From an uncultured cyanobacterium (lineage in GTDB: Bacteria; Cyanobacteriota; Cyanobacteriia; PCC-6307; Cyanobiaceae), in the NCBI GenBank assembly GCA_903935205.1, contig CAIZQU010000129.1:1-58478 (forward strand): a stretch of 58,478 nt of DNA, written 5' to 3'. Each line of letters starts with the position of its first letter. Position 1 is the stretch's first letter. Both the position numbers and the translations under genes were made by a program. Shown here piece by piece: positions 1 through 9,969 of the stretch. A model generated the notes under the pieces. It did no database searches and was not told where the DNA came from. It was given only the letters and a program-made list of their open reading frames with translations.

Positions 1-332
1 AGCCTTTGGCGCGTAGGTCGACAGGCCAGGCCCTGAACAGAGACAGAGCCGATCGGGCGGCTATCGAGGCCTCAGCCTGAGACAAAGGGCATCAGGTACA
101 GGCCATCAGCAACAAGACATCAGGAACATCGCCGCAGCTTGATCGCAAGATCTACTGCGACCCAATCATTCATCCCTTTGCTCCGGCGCCGCAATCATGA
201 TGCGGATCTGAGATCCATGGGAGCCCCAGTTCCGTTCCACGGTGAGATCTCCCCATGGATCAGGAGCCACTACGGCTACGCGCAACAGGCTCCTGGGGGG
301 TAGGAGGGCCTGGAAGCCCTCGGACGGGGCGA
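1..332. other. No gene seen; region downstream of glnB
   Basis: I see no convincing coding sequence or RNA gene here. An 8-bp inverted repeat (arms 261-268 and 288-295, CAGGAGCC/GGCTCCTG) lies just past the glnB stop on the minus strand. It has no T-tract, so it is at best a weak 3' hairpin for the glnB transcript. Confidence 0.5.
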
Positions 333-734
<402 letters not shown>

Positions 735-784
735 CTACGGTTGCGGAAACGGTCCTATTAGGCCGGACCGCCGCCGGGCGCGTC

Positions 785-798
785 GTTACGATTGTTAC
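785..798 (-). promoter_or_regulatory. Candidate NtcA box upstream of glnB
   Basis: Read on the minus strand the site is GTAACAATCGTAAC, which fits the relaxed NtcA pattern GT-N10-AC and nearly fits GTA-N8-TAC. A -10-like TAATAG (minus strand, 760-755) follows after a 24-nt spacer, close to the 22-23 nt typical of NtcA-activated promoters. glnB is a known NtcA target in cyanobacteria. The match is suggestive, not proven. Confidence 0.45.
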
Positions 799-842
799 CG
801 GAGCCGTTGTCCGCCCAGCTCCTGTACGGTCGAGCATCCTCC

Positions 843-1334
843 ATGCTTCAGCGTCCGGTGACTTCAGTCGCTGTCCCGTCCGCCCCCTCCGCGTCCCCCA
901 CCCCGGCGGAGGGTGCTCCCCCGGCCTCCGCCGCCCCGGATGCCGCCACGGTCACCCCCCGATACGGAGAGCGGGCCATCGCCGAAGCGCAGCTGATCTG
1001 CTTCGACAACCCCAGGCCGGGCCGGCCCTTTGATGTGTCGATCGAGCTGCCGGAATTCACCTGCAACTGTCCCTTCTCCGGTTACCCCGACTTCGCGGTC
1101 CTGCGCCTGCTGTACCAGCCAGGGCCCCGGGTGCTGGAGCTCAAGGCCCTGAAGCTCTACGTCAACAGCTACCGCGATCGCGCCATCTCCCATGAGGAGG
1201 TCGCGAACCGCATCCTCGACGATCTGGTGGCCGCTGCCGATCCGACCTGGATGGAGCTGGTGGCTGATTTCAACCCCCGCGGCAATGTGCACACGGTGGT
1301 CAGGGTCAGCCATGGGCTGCGTCAGAGCTGCTGA
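843..1334 (+). CDS. queF: NADPH-dependent 7-cyano-7-deazaguanine reductase (QueF)
   Basis: QueF reduces preQ0 to preQ1 in the biosynthesis of the tRNA base queuosine. This is the short unimodular type (163 residues from the ATG at 843; an in-frame TTG at 792 would lengthen it). The catalytic stretch CPFSGYPDF has Cys76 and Asp83, and the NADPH-binding QueF motif ELKALKLY is at about residues 99-106. The first 40 residues are Ala/Pro-rich and not part of the enzyme fold. The stop codon overlaps the end of the convergent ccs1 gene by 13 bp. Confidence 0.93.
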   Translation: MLQRPVTSVAVPSAPSASPTPAEGAPPASAAPDAATVTPRYGERAIAEAQLICFDNPRPGRPFDVSIELPEFTCNCPFSGYPDFAVLRLLYQPGPRVLELKALKLYVNSYRDRAISHEEVANRILDDLVAAADPTWMELVADFNPRGNVHTVVRVSHGLRQSC

Positions 1335-2686
1335 GCTGCTGCTTCGGCCTTCTCCTCAGCCCCAGCCTCTGATCCCAGCCCCGCCAACAGCTGGGGCAGG
1401 ACCGTGGCGAAGCCGGTGAGGCTGCGGTTGCAGAGCCCGCCCACGTGCAGCCTGCCGGCATCGATGACCGCCCAGATCTGACGGGTGGCGATCAGGCTCA
1501 GCCCACCGCCCACCAGGGTGATCGCGAAGGCGGTGTAGACGAGGGGCACACCAGGGTCGCGCTTGAGCAGGATGCCGCTGGCCGGCAGGATCGAGGCCAC
1601 CCGGATCGGCAGTCCACGCACCTCGACCGCCTCGCCGCCTGGCACGATCCGGGCCAGGGAGGCACCGTCGGGGCCGAACACGTCCACCGGTCCCGACTCA
1701 TCGCTGACGCTGAGCAGCACCGGTTCGCTGCCATCGGGCCTGGTCGGCAGAATCAGACCCCAGATCTGTTCCCCCAGCTGGGGCAGGGGCTGCAGGGGCA
1801 GGCTCAGCACCGGGCTGCGCCCGAGCTGGATGTCGACCGCCACAAGGGCCCAGTCGGCCTGGTAGAGGGTGATGCCGCGGGTGCGCAGCGGATGGTTGAC
1901 GCTGATCTCGGCGGGTTCGGCGGGCGGTGCGGGCTGGCCCGGGCCTGCGGCGGGCAGGATTCGCAACTGGGAGGTGAACTGCTCGGGTCGACCGGCGGGG
2001 TCCCGCTGGATCGTGAACCGATCCAGGGCCACGCTGAGCTGGCTGTTGCCGCGCAGATCGACGAGCTCAAGCTCCCGACCGGGTGCCAGGAACTGTTCCA
2101 GCCGTTGGCCGGCCAGGGCACCCCAGGCGGCCCCGACCATCAGCAGCACCAGCCCGGCGTGCACCAGCAAGGGCCCAACCCGGCCGGCCACGCCACGGCG
2201 GCCGGCGAGCCGTCCGTCCTGGCGGCGCACCTGCCAGCCCCGCTGCAGCAGACGCTGCTCCAGCTGATCGAGGCAGGCTGCCGGATCGCTGCAGGGGACG
2301 GTCTCGGCCAGGCTGAGCTTGCTGAGTTGGCGCGGTTCGCGGTAATCGATCCAGCGCAGGGAGGCCTGCAGCGCCGGCCACTGGCGGCGCCAGCTGCAGA
2401 GCAGCAGCGCCAGCCCGAGCCAGGCGAGCAGGGCGAGGAACCAGCCGCTGCTGTACACGTGATCCAGCTGCAGGCCCAGGACGCCGTCGCCCCGCACCAT
2501 CCCCAGCCAGGGGGCGCTGTCGTAGCGCTGGTGGTAGAACTCGGCTGTCTCGCCCTGGGGGATGGCGGTGCCCAGACCGCTGCCGATGGCGATCAGCAGC
2601 AACAGGCCGATCGCCGTGCGGAGATCGGCGATCCAGGAGAGCAGCCGCCCAATAGGCCGTAGCAGTGTCGGATTTGCCGTGGTCAT
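1322..2686 (-). CDS. ccs1: Cytochrome c biogenesis protein Ccs1/ResB
   Basis: Ccs1 (ResB family) is the partner of CcsA in system II cytochrome c maturation. It sits in the thylakoid or plasma membrane and helps deliver haem to apocytochromes. The 454-residue protein has N-terminal membrane helices around [16 protein letters not shown] and [16 protein letters not shown], a third with the conserved His in [10 protein letters not shown], a large lumenal domain, and a final helix around [15 protein letters not shown]. The ATG at 2686 overlaps the ccdA stop as ATGA, so the two are probably translationally coupled. ccsA itself is not in the window. Confidence 0.93.
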   Translation of the reverse strand: MTTANPTLLRPIGRLLSWIADLRTAIGLLLLIAIGSGLGTAIPQGETAEFYHQRYDSAPWLGMVRGDGVLGLQLDHVYSSGWFLALLAWLGLALLLCSWRRQWPALQASLRWIDYREPRQLSKLSLAETVPCSDPAACLDQLEQRLLQRGWQVRRQDGRLAGRRGVAGRVGPLLVHAGLVLLMVGAAWGALAGQRLEQFLAPGRELELVDLRGNSQLSVALDRFTIQRDPAGRPEQFTSQLRILPAAGPGQPAPPAEPAEISVNHPLRTRGITLYQADWALVAVDIQLGRSPVLSLPLQPLPQLGEQIWGLILPTRPDGSEPVLLSVSDESGPVDVFGPDGASLARIVPGGEAVEVRGLPIRVASILPASGILLKRDPGVPLVYTAFAITLVGGGLSLIATRQIWAVIDAGRLHVGGLCNRSLTGFATVLPQLLAGLGSEAGAEEKAEAAAQQL

Positions 2687-3432
2687 GGCAGCTGGGCCAC
2701 AAGGGTCAGGGCGCCGGTGGTGAGCAGGACGACGCCGCTGATCGGTGGAATCCATTGGCCGATCCGGCGCAGCTGCAGCAGGGTGGGGAGGCTGGCGGCG
2801 GCGGTGCCGGCCAGCAGCAGCGGCACCACCTGGCCGGCTCCGAAGGCGGTGAGCAGCAACAAGCCGGTCAGGGGGCGGCCGTTCTGGGCCATCCAGGTGA
2901 GCAGCACGGCCAGCACCGGCGTGGTGCAGGGTGTGGCGGCCAGACCGAAGGCCAACCCGGCTGCCAGGGGCGCCAGGGGGGCGGGCACCAAGCGGCGCCA
3001 GCGCTCCGGGTCGGGACCGGCTGGAAGCGGAAGGCGCAGCACCCCCAGGAGGTTGAGGCCCATCGCCACCGCCACCAGGGCAACCAGCAGGGGAATCTGA
3101 CGTGGCAGGCTGCCGTAGAGACTGCCGAGCAGGCCGCTGGCCAGGCCGAGCAGCACCAACGCCAGAACGATGCCCGCAGCGAAGCTGACGCTGCGGCGCC
3201 AGGGCAGGACGGCCCTGGGCTGGTCCGGGTCGGCGTTTCGGTCGCCTCCGAATCCAGCCAGATAGGCCAGGGTCACCGGCAGCAGGGAGAGGGAGCAGGG
3301 GCCGAGGCTGGTGAGCAGACCACCGCAGAACACCAGGCCGAGGGTGAGAGGACCGGGGTGGGCCAGGGAGGATTGCAGCAAAAGCTCGCTGCTGCGGGCC
3401 CAGTCGGCGAGCAGCGATGCGGGGCCAGTCAT
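2683..3432 (-). CDS. ccdA: Cytochrome c biogenesis thiol transporter CcdA
   Basis: CcdA carries reducing equivalents across the membrane to keep apocytochrome haem-binding cysteines reduced. The protein has about six membrane helices and the two hallmark cysteines, one in [15 protein letters not shown] and one in [15 protein letters not shown]. It is the short DsbD-like form without extra thioredoxin domains. I use the ATG at 3432; a TTG two codons upstream is also possible. It is followed directly by ccs1, a common pairing in cyanobacteria. Confidence 0.93.
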   Translation of the reverse strand: MTGPASLLADWARSSELLLQSSLAHPGPLTLGLVFCGGLLTSLGPCSLSLLPVTLAYLAGFGGDRNADPDQPRAVLPWRRSVSFAAGIVLALVLLGLASGLLGSLYGSLPRQIPLLVALVAVAMGLNLLGVLRLPLPAGPDPERWRRLVPAPLAPLAAGLAFGLAATPCTTPVLAVLLTWMAQNGRPLTGLLLLTAFGAGQVVPLLLAGTAAASLPTLLQLRRIGQWIPPISGVVLLTTGALTLVAQLP

Positions 3433-3455
3433 GGCCAAATCCGGGCCGGGGGGAT

Positions 3456-4853
3456 TCAGCTTATCGGGGCCGCCTGGCCTCGCCGGCGCCGGGGTCGTGC
3501 GGTTTCCAACCCCGTCGATTCGAGGCCACAGCGCACCAGCAGCCCAGCGCTGAACAGGCTCATCAGCAGGGAATTACCGCCGTAGCTGACCATTGGCAGC
3601 GGCAGGCCGGTGGTGGGCATCGAACCGCTGGCCACGGCGATGTTGAGGATCGACTGGCCCACCAACAAGGTGGTGCAGCCGATCGCCACCAGTCGGTGCT
3701 GGTTGCTGCGGCAGGCCAGGGCTAGGCGCAGCCCGACCAGGGCGAAGCTGATCAGGAAGAGGATGAACATCAGGCAGCCCACGAAGCCGAACTCCTCGGC
3801 GTAGACAGCAAAGATGAAATCGGTGGTCTGAATCGGCAGGTATTGCAGTTTCTGGGTCGAGAGGCCGAATCCCTGGCCCATCAGGCCGCCGGAGCCGATG
3901 GCCAGCAGGCTCTGGACCAGCTGGTAGCCGTTTCCCTGCGCATCCTCCCAGGGATTGAGAAAGGAGGTGAAGCGCAGCCGCTGGTACTCGTTGACCAGGA
4001 TGCTGACCGTGCCCACCAGCCCACCCAGGCCGGCGGTGGCCAGAAGACCAGTGAGGGGGAGGCCGCCAGCCAGGGCCATCAGCCAGAGCAGAAGGCCGGA
4101 GAGGGCGGCGGTGCTGAGGTTGGGCTGCTTGAGGATCAACAGGATCAGGATGGCGAAGATCCCCAGCCACAGCGCTTTCTGGTCGAGGGCGATGCGGCGC
4201 CAGTGGGAGAAGAGCACGGCGCCCTGCAGCACCACAAACGGTTTGACCAGCTCGGTGGGCTGGATCTGGAAGGGCCCGAGCACGAGCCAGCGGCTGGAGC
4301 CGTTGACGGTGCTGCCGATCACGAGCGTGGCAGCCACAAGCAGCAGGCCAACCAGCAGACCGCGGGAGCCCCACTGGAGCCAGCGGCGCATGCTGGTGCG
4401 AATCGCCAGCCAGAACAGCCCCCAGCTCGCCGCCATCCAGATCAGCTGGCGCTTCACATAGAAGGCCGCCTCACCCGCTTCGCGCTCGGCTACCCACCAG
4501 CTGGCGGAGGTGAGGATCAGCAACCCGACCAGACTCCAGAGGACCGTGAGGGCCACGATCAGGCGCGTTTCCGCCGGCCACGCCTGCCAAGGGAGCGGCA
4601 GCAAGCCGACCGGGGTTCTCGGTGCTGCTGGCTGCTCAGCGAGTGCTGCTGGGCTCACCAGCGGTGGATCGGCACCATCATCGCGGAAGGGGTCCGGACC
4701 AGTCGGTCGGCGATGGGGCCGGGGTTTTGGTGGAACAGTTCTGGCCAAGTCCGCCGAGCCCAAGGTGAAGCGCTCCCATTGAGCCGTGCTCAGGGCCGCT
4801 TTGTCGAGCTTTTGTCGCTGATCGCCGCGCGGAGCATGGTGGGGCGTCAGCAT
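3456..4853 (-). CDS. ftsW: Cell division SEDS-family protein FtsW
   Basis: FtsW is the polytopic SEDS glycosyltransferase of the divisome that polymerises lipid II with a class b PBP. The 465-residue protein has about ten membrane helices and the family stretches [20 protein letters not shown] and [17 protein letters not shown]. About 70-90 N-terminal residues before the first helix are Pro/Arg-rich and longer than in most homologues, so a later start cannot be excluded. RodA is the alternative, but the PTELVKPF and GNGYQ context fits FtsW better. It lies just upstream of ccdA on the same strand. Confidence 0.92.
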   Translation of the reverse strand: MLTPHHAPRGDQRQKLDKAALSTAQWERFTLGSADLARTVPPKPRPHRRPTGPDPFRDDGADPPLVSPAALAEQPAAPRTPVGLLPLPWQAWPAETRLIVALTVLWSLVGLLILTSASWWVAEREAGEAAFYVKRQLIWMAASWGLFWLAIRTSMRRWLQWGSRGLLVGLLLVAATLVIGSTVNGSSRWLVLGPFQIQPTELVKPFVVLQGAVLFSHWRRIALDQKALWLGIFAILILLILKQPNLSTAALSGLLLWLMALAGGLPLTGLLATAGLGGLVGTVSILVNEYQRLRFTSFLNPWEDAQGNGYQLVQSLLAIGSGGLMGQGFGLSTQKLQYLPIQTTDFIFAVYAEEFGFVGCLMFILFLISFALVGLRLALACRSNQHRLVAIGCTTLLVGQSILNIAVASGSMPTTGLPLPMVSYGGNSLLMSLFSAGLLVRCGLESTGLETARPRRRRGQAAPIS

Positions 4854-4925
4854 CCGCCAGCGGATGGCGGAGGGGCCGCGCCTGCCAGGGGATGGCAGCA
4901 GCGGTGGCTTGGGTTGGGTGGCATC

Positions 4926-4950
4926 AAAAAAGCCCGGCTGTTGCCGGGCT
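4926..4950 (-). terminator. Intrinsic terminator, distal copy, after apcABC
   Basis: On the minus strand an 8-bp GC stem (AGCCCGGC/GCCGGGCT, 4-nt loop) is followed by six Ts. It terminates transcription running leftward from the apc genes and is the second of two tandem copies. Confidence 0.9.
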
Positions 4951-5022
4951 CAGGGAATGGATGGCGGAGGGGCCGCGCCTGCCAGGGGATGGCGGCAGCG
5001 GTGGCTTGGGTTGGGTGGCATC

Positions 5023-5047
5023 AAAAAAGCCCGGCTGTTGCCGGGCT
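5023..5047 (-). terminator. Intrinsic terminator, proximal copy, after apcABC
   Basis: This has the same hairpin and T-tract as at 4926-4950, exactly 97 bp closer to apcC. It is the first terminator met by the apcA-apcB-apcC transcript, about 70 nt past the apcC stop codon. Confidence 0.92.
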
Positions 5048-5115
5048 CAGGGAATGGATGGAGACCACCAGCGGCTGGCTGAACGACGGAGACAGTCGCA
5101 AGGGCCGGTTGCTGC

Positions 5116-5316
5116 TCAGTTGCCGACGTTTTGCTGGCGACGACCAGCCGCCAACTCGACCTTGAGGATGCGACCACCCTGCTTCATGATCCGCTGCTGT
5201 TCAGCGAACCAGCTCTCATAGGGCACCCACTTGGTGAAGTAGGTGTTCTGGAGCTCACGCTGGCTGCGCGCCTTTTCAGGGCTGGGTATGCAGGCGGTGA
5301 TCTTGAACAGACGCAT
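5116..5316 (-). CDS. apcC: Allophycocyanin core linker LC7.8
   Basis: ApcC is the small linker that caps and stabilises allophycocyanin trimers in the phycobilisome core. The 66-residue sequence MRLFKITACIPSPEK... is typical of the CpcD-like linker family in length and content. The ATG at 5316 has a GAGGA ribosome-binding site just upstream, and an in-frame TTG two codons earlier is less likely. It is the last gene of apcA-apcB-apcC and is followed by the tandem terminators. Confidence 0.96.
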   Translation of the reverse strand: MRLFKITACIPSPEKARSQRELQNTYFTKWVPYESWFAEQQRIMKQGGRILKVELAAGRRQQNVGN

Positions 5317-5351
5317 GATCAAATCCTCAGAAACCGGACGTTGCTACGAAA

Positions 5352-5840
5352 TCAGTTGCCGAGACCGGAGCTGATGTAGTCGAAGTAGACACCCATTTCG
5401 CGGCCGGCGTCAGGGCCGACGAGCGCTGCGGTCGCTTCTTTCATGGCCTGGATCGACTGAACAGTGGCGCCGATGGGAACGCCGAGGGAGTTGTAGGTCT
5501 CCTTGAGGCCGTTCAGAACGCGCTCGTCGAGGATCGACGTGTCCCCAGCCAGCATGGCGTAGGTGGCATAGCGCAGGTAGTAATCCAGGTCGCGGATGCA
5601 GGCCGCATAGCGACGGGTGGTGTACATGTTGCCGCCCGGACGGGTGATGTCCGAATAGAGCAACGACTTGGCAACGGCCTCTTTGATGATCGCGGAGGCG
5701 TTGGCGCTGATGGTGGCAGCGGCACGGACGCGCAGCTCACCGCTGGCGAAGTACTTCTCCAGGCGACCGATCGCGGAGCCGTCAAGGTAGAGGCCCTGAA
5801 CGTCGGACTGGTTGATGACGTTGGTGATGGCGTCTTGCAT
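5352..5840 (-). CDS. apcB: Allophycocyanin beta subunit
   Basis: ApcB forms the beta half of allophycocyanin, the phycobilisome core pigment-protein that passes energy to ApcE and the photosystems. The globin-like 162-residue chain has the phycocyanobilin-binding Cys81 in [18 protein letters not shown] and Asn71 in GGNMYT, the site that is methylated in the family. It lies 39 nt after apcA and 35 nt before apcC, on one transcript. Confidence 0.98.
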   Translation of the reverse strand: MQDAITNVINQSDVQGLYLDGSAIGRLEKYFASGELRVRAAATISANASAIIKEAVAKSLLYSDITRPGGNMYTTRRYAACIRDLDYYLRYATYAMLAGDTSILDERVLNGLKETYNSLGVPIGATVQSIQAMKEATAALVGPDAGREMGVYFDYISSGLGN

Positions 5841-5879
5841 GGATCCTGAGTGGGGAGCGATGAAGGGGGGAGGTGGGCC

Positions 5880-6365
5880 TCAGGAGAGAGCGCCGACCAC
5901 GTAGTCGAAGTAGAAGCCAGCTTCCTCGGCGTCGGCGCCGGTGAGGATGCTGGTGGCCACGGCCTTCATTTCACGCACGGATTCAGCAAGCGCTTCCAGG
6001 GGAGTGCCCAGGGCGCGGTACATCTCGCGGGCGCCGATGATGCCGATCTCTTCGATCGGAGTCACGTCGCCGGCGACCACCCCATAGGTGACGAGCCGGA
6101 GGTAGTAATCCATGTCGCGCAGGCAGCTTGCCGTCATCTCCTCGCCGTAGGCGTTGCCGCCGGGGGAGATGAGGTCAGGGCGCTTCTGAAAGAGGGCGCC
6201 GCCAGCCTGCTTCACAATCCGCTCGCGGCTCTCGGCCAGGACCTGAGCCACCCGCAGCCGGCGTTGGCCACCGGCGACGAAGGACTTGATCTGGTCGAGT
6301 TCGCCAGGGCTGAGGTAGCGGGCTTCGGCGTCCGCGTTGATGATCGAGTTGGAGACGATGCTCAT
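5880..6365 (-). CDS. apcA: Allophycocyanin alpha subunit
   Basis: ApcA pairs with ApcB in the core trimers of the phycobilisome. It starts [20 protein letters not shown] and binds phycocyanobilin at Cys81 ([18 protein letters not shown]). The length of 161 residues is standard. It is the first gene of the apcA-apcB-apcC group and has its own 5' region of about 470 bp separating it from apcE, so it is probably transcribed separately from apcE. Confidence 0.98.
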   Translation of the reverse strand: MSIVSNSIINADAEARYLSPGELDQIKSFVAGGQRRLRVAQVLAESRERIVKQAGGALFQKRPDLISPGGNAYGEEMTASCLRDMDYYLRLVTYGVVAGDVTPIEEIGIIGAREMYRALGTPLEALAESVREMKAVATSILTGADAEEAGFYFDYVVGALS

Positions 6366-6836
6366 GCAGTTCTGCCTCGAAACAAGCGGTCGCCGTTAAG
6401 GAGACCGGTATCCGGTGGGTAAGGGTGAGGCCGGCAGTGCCGACCGCCGAATCATTCTGTGGCAGCGCCCATCGCAGCCCCGGGGAGCGGTAACAGTTCT
6501 TCACTGGTTCGCCGCCATGACCTTTGACTGCAGAACCCTTGCCCCGCAATGGATCCCCATCGAGATCGTGATACTGGGAGCGGAGGCTGATTGTTCATGA
6601 TTGCCATGCACAGAAAGGCGGCGTCGTTGGTCGCGACGCCGCCTTTTTGACACGCTTGTTGTTGCGCTTCTGGTCAGCTTCTTGGCCGGGGCCGATGGAG
6701 ACGCCCGCTCCCTTGGATTTCCCAGGTCAGCGGCTCTTCTTCCTGGCTAATGACCCGCTGACCATCCGCCATGCCGGCAGCTCGGGCCGATCGCGAGACC
6801 TGTTTTCGCGGCCCTGACCAGGCCGCGAGAACAGCA
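6366..6836. other. apcE-apcA intergenic region
   Basis: This 471-bp spacer holds the presumed apcA promoter and long leader, and the hairpin at 6614-6648. A 61-codon open frame on the plus strand (6415-6600) has no recognisable features. I could not assign a confident -10/-35 pair by eye. Confidence 0.5.
6614..6648 (+). terminator. Strong hairpin with T-tract between apcE and apcA
   Basis: A 13-bp perfect stem (left arm 6614-6626, right arm 6634-6646, 7-nt loop) is followed by a T-tract on the plus strand. On the minus strand, the direction of apcE, the hairpin is the same but only three Ts follow. It may therefore stop readthrough from both sides, most strongly plus-strand (antisense) transcription. 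Which transcript it serves is not clear from sequence. Confidence 0.7.
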
Positions 6837-9800
6837 TCAGACCGCTCCCTTGATGGCTGGATTGAGCCCCGCATTACCGCCGTAGAGGGCGGCGGTGCGG
6901 TTCACCGTGGTCAGGGGGATGCCGTTGGCGGTCTGTAGGCCGCGCAGGTAGGGAACCGTGTCCATCCCAAAGGCCATGGCGTAGTCGCGGCTGACCAGAA
7001 TCTGTTGGATGGCGGCCCGCTGGCCTTGACGCACCCTAGTCGAGAGGTAGCGGCTGGTTTCAGCAGGGGTGGCGGCCCTGCCGAGAAGGGCAAGGTGGGC
7101 GGCGGCGGCGCCACGCAGGGGGGCGAGCCGATCGAGACGGGCCTGGAACAGATCGCTGCAGGCCAGCAGCGAGACGAATTCTGCCACCGACACCTGCCCA
7201 TCGCGGAGCTGCGACTCGGCATCGCCCAGACGCTCGGCCTGCAGCGGCTCCCGGTTGAGGAGCTGGCGATAGGTGGCGGCGATCACGGCATCGACCTCGG
7301 CACGGGACGGAGCCTGAGCCAGCTTCAGGGGCGAACCCAGGCTCTGGCGGCGACGGAATCCCTGGGGTGTTCCGGGCATCAGAGCCTTGACCATGGCAGC
7401 GCCGGCCTGTTGAGCCTGGGCCACGGCGGCGCCACTGCTGACGGTTGATCGCCAGCTTCCCTGGATCGGCCCGGCGGCCAGTCCGGCCGGGGTCGCGCCG
7501 GTCGGGCGCACCGGGGTGGCCGTGACCGTGCTGGTCCAGGCGCCGACCGCGGCAGAGCCGTTGTCCTGCCACCTGCGCTGAGGGCTGGGAGCCTGACGCA
7601 GGCTCTGGGAGCCTGCCGGGGCGGAACTGACAGGGGCAGCAAAGCTCTCGCCGCCGCTGATCGCCGCGCTCCAGCCGCCACGGGCCGGGGGCGGAGGGGC
7701 GGGAAGGTTGCGGCGAACCGGGTCGCCGCTGACGGTGCGGATCTGCTGGGGTTGGGGTACCAGCGGACGACGGCTGGGGCTGAGATCGACGTAGCTGCCC
7801 GCGTCGAAGGGTCGGCGCAAGGCCGGAACCCTGCGGGTGCTGAGGTCGGTGGGAGTGATGAACCGTTCATAGGGAACGGTGTCTTCACCGAAGGTCTCGT
7901 TGTATTCGGCACTGTCGATCATGGCGTCGACAACGCCGTAGAAGCCGCTTCGGGCGGCGATGCCGAAGTAGCCGTCAATCTCCCAGCGGCCGAAGGTGGG
8001 ACGGCCAAGGATGCGGCGGTGCATCACTTCGATCGCCTTACAAATGTAGAGGCCGCTCCAATACCGTCGACGGAAGGCGTTGGATCGCGCCACCTGGCGG
8101 ATGAATTCCCGTAGGGAGATGTCCCCGTTCTCAAGCTTGATCTCTTCGACCTTGTTGCGCTCGCCGGCGTAGCCGGTGTTGCCGAGGATCTGGTTGTAGA
8201 CCCCCCGGATCACCGCCTGGGTGCTGGCCTCGGTGCCGCGCACGCTCGGCTGACCGCCGCGGCGGGGAACGGAACTTCCCCCGGTGGCGATCTGCTGCAG
8301 TCTCAGGACGCGTGGGCCGACCCTGCGCGGGGTGGCCTTGCGGAACTGGGCACTATTCATGGGCCCGGGCTGGCGGATGCCATTACCCACCAGGATTCGG
8401 CGCGAGTCGTAGCTGAACGGAACCGGACGGGTGGACACCGAAGCGGTGCCCGAGGGGAAGATCGCGCCGTAGTTGAGGGCGAGCGGGTCGTTGCCGCCTC
8501 CGTAGGGGTGCTGGTCGGGAAGGGGCTGCCGGTAGGAGGCGTAGAGGGTGACGTATTGGGGGGCGCCTTCGAAGGGGGCGCTGAAGCGGAACAACTTGCG
8601 ATTGGATCCCCAACCAGCACTCTCTTGGGCCTCTTCACCCAGATCGCGCAGATAGGGGACGGTCTCTTCACCAAAGACCCGGGCATACTCCATCGAGTTG
8701 ACCAGGCTGTCGACCAGACCGTCGAGGCCTTGGGCGGACACGATATCGAAGTAGCGCGTGAATTCCTCACGGGAGCTGATACCGCGCCCAAGGAAATGCC
8801 GGAAGGCGAGTTCAACGACGCGGCTGTTCACAAAACGGCCGTAGAACTGGCGCTTGTATTCGTTGCTCTTGCCCAGAGCGCGGATGAATTCGCGCATCGA
8901 AATATCGCCTTGCCGCACCTGCGTGGCCTGCACCGGGCAGGGCGTCTGGCTGTAGGCCTTGGCGATATCGCGCTCAAAAACCTGCCGATAGGCAGCCCGG
9001 ATCACTTCGGCCTTCTGGGCGCCGCTGAGTCGGGGCCGCATGATGAAACGCTGGCGTCCGTCGGCGGCCAGGGCATAAATCGCCGGCAGTTGCAGGCCCT
9101 GGTTCACGGGGCTGCCCAGGCGCTGGCGCGCGGAGGGGGTGGGAACCTCCAGCTCCTTGAGGAGCACGTTGAAGCACTCGATGACCAGCTGGCGGGCTTC
9201 CGGTTCGCCCTTGAACAGGGCCGCGCTGGCGGCCCGCATCTCCTGCAGCGCCACGTTGGTGGCCGCCAGGGAGCAGGCCTTTTCCAGCACATCCCGGAGG
9301 CCGCGGGTGTTGACCGCCAGGATGCTGGGATCGCCCGCGACCACGGCATAGCCGACATAGCGGAGGAACCAGGCCATGTCGCGGATCGACTTGCGCATCC
9401 GCTCGGTGCCGTATCGGGCGACGCTGATCGGCGCGAAACCGGTGGGCAGGATCACCCGCACATCGGCATCACCTCCAGGCCCATCGAGCAGGCGGCTGAT
9501 CAGATTGCCGCGGCTGCCGGTGTCGCCGGTGAAGGTCTGGACCGAGCGCTGGAAGGCCGCCTGGTCGGAAGCGAGGGGCGACTCGGTCGCTCCGGTGCTG
9601 AGGGGGCCGTCGAGATAGGAGAGCGGGGTGCCGCCGGCAAAGATCCGGTTGGCGGCCCGAGCCACGATCGCGTCGGCGTTCGCTGAGATGCGGCGGGAGG
9701 CCTCCACCCGGACCTGGCCACTCCGGAAGAAGGTGATCAGGGAGTCGAGCTCACCCCCGTCCGGAAATCGGTCCTGCTGCTCGGCACGACGGACGCTGGA

Positions 9801-9866
9801 GAGCGGCAGGGTGTCGAAGAGTTGAGGATTCACCCGGGTACTGCCGCTGCTGGCGGTCACGGTCAT
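6837..9866 (-). CDS. apcE: Phycobilisome core-membrane linker LCM
   Basis: ApcE anchors the phycobilisome to the thylakoid and is a terminal energy emitter. The 1009-residue chain starts with an allophycocyanin-like domain (about 1-240) interrupted by a loop. The bilin-binding Cys is Cys198 in EKACSLAAT. Three linker (REP, pfam00427-type) repeats follow: about 265-420, 540-680 and 860-985, joined by Pro/Ser/Ala-rich arms. Three repeats usually go with a tricylindrical core. The ATG at 9866 is preferred to a GTG at 9893 because MTVTASSG matches family N-termini. It is divergent from a methyltransferase with a 103-bp spacer. Confidence 0.97.
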   Translation of the reverse strand: MTVTASSGSTRVNPQLFDTLPLSSVRRAEQQDRFPDGGELDSLITFFRSGQVRVEASRRISANADAIVARAANRIFAGGTPLSYLDGPLSTGATESPLASDQAAFQRSVQTFTGDTGSRGNLISRLLDGPGGDADVRVILPTGFAPISVARYGTERMRKSIRDMAWFLRYVGYAVVAGDPSILAVNTRGLRDVLEKACSLAATNVALQEMRAASAALFKGEPEARQLVIECFNVLLKELEVPTPSARQRLGSPVNQGLQLPAIYALAADGRQRFIMRPRLSGAQKAEVIRAAYRQVFERDIAKAYSQTPCPVQATQVRQGDISMREFIRALGKSNEYKRQFYGRFVNSRVVELAFRHFLGRGISSREEFTRYFDIVSAQGLDGLVDSLVNSMEYARVFGEETVPYLRDLGEEAQESAGWGSNRKLFRFSAPFEGAPQYVTLYASYRQPLPDQHPYGGGNDPLALNYGAIFPSGTASVSTRPVPFSYDSRRILVGNGIRQPGPMNSAQFRKATPRRVGPRVLRLQQIATGGSSVPRRGGQPSVRGTEASTQAVIRGVYNQILGNTGYAGERNKVEEIKLENGDISLREFIRQVARSNAFRRRYWSGLYICKAIEVMHRRILGRPTFGRWEIDGYFGIAARSGFYGVVDAMIDSAEYNETFGEDTVPYERFITPTDLSTRRVPALRRPFDAGSYVDLSPSRRPLVPQPQQIRTVSGDPVRRNLPAPPPPARGGWSAAISGGESFAAPVSSAPAGSQSLRQAPSPQRRWQDNGSAAVGAWTSTVTATPVRPTGATPAGLAAGPIQGSWRSTVSSGAAVAQAQQAGAAMVKALMPGTPQGFRRRQSLGSPLKLAQAPSRAEVDAVIAATYRQLLNREPLQAERLGDAESQLRDGQVSVAEFVSLLACSDLFQARLDRLAPLRGAAAAHLALLGRAATPAETSRYLSTRVRQGQRAAIQQILVSRDYAMAFGMDTVPYLRGLQTANGIPLTTVNRTAALYGGNAGLNPAIKGAV

Positions 9867-9969
9867 GAACGGAAGCGAGCCTGGCCCCGGCACCCTACGG
9901 CTCTCCCCATGGCCCTCCCCAAGGCCATGAACAAATGTTTGCAGCCCCCTGCCGCGCCGCCGCCTGCCG

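Larger units (their letters stand above)
4862..5055. repeat. 97-bp tandem duplication carrying a terminator
   Basis: Two head-to-tail copies of a 97-bp unit occupy 4862-4958 and 4959-5055. I find one difference between them (GGCAGCAG versus GGCGGCAG near 4895/4992). Each copy contains the complete hairpin and A/T-tract of an intrinsic terminator for the minus strand. The near identity points to a recent duplication. The unit lies between the end of apcC and the start of ftsW. Confidence 0.95.

Noticed and set aside
6415-6600. 61-codon plus-strand frame just before the hairpin at 6614
   Set aside because: No ribosome-binding site, no recognisable motif, and it lies in the apcA leader region; composition looks non-coding.
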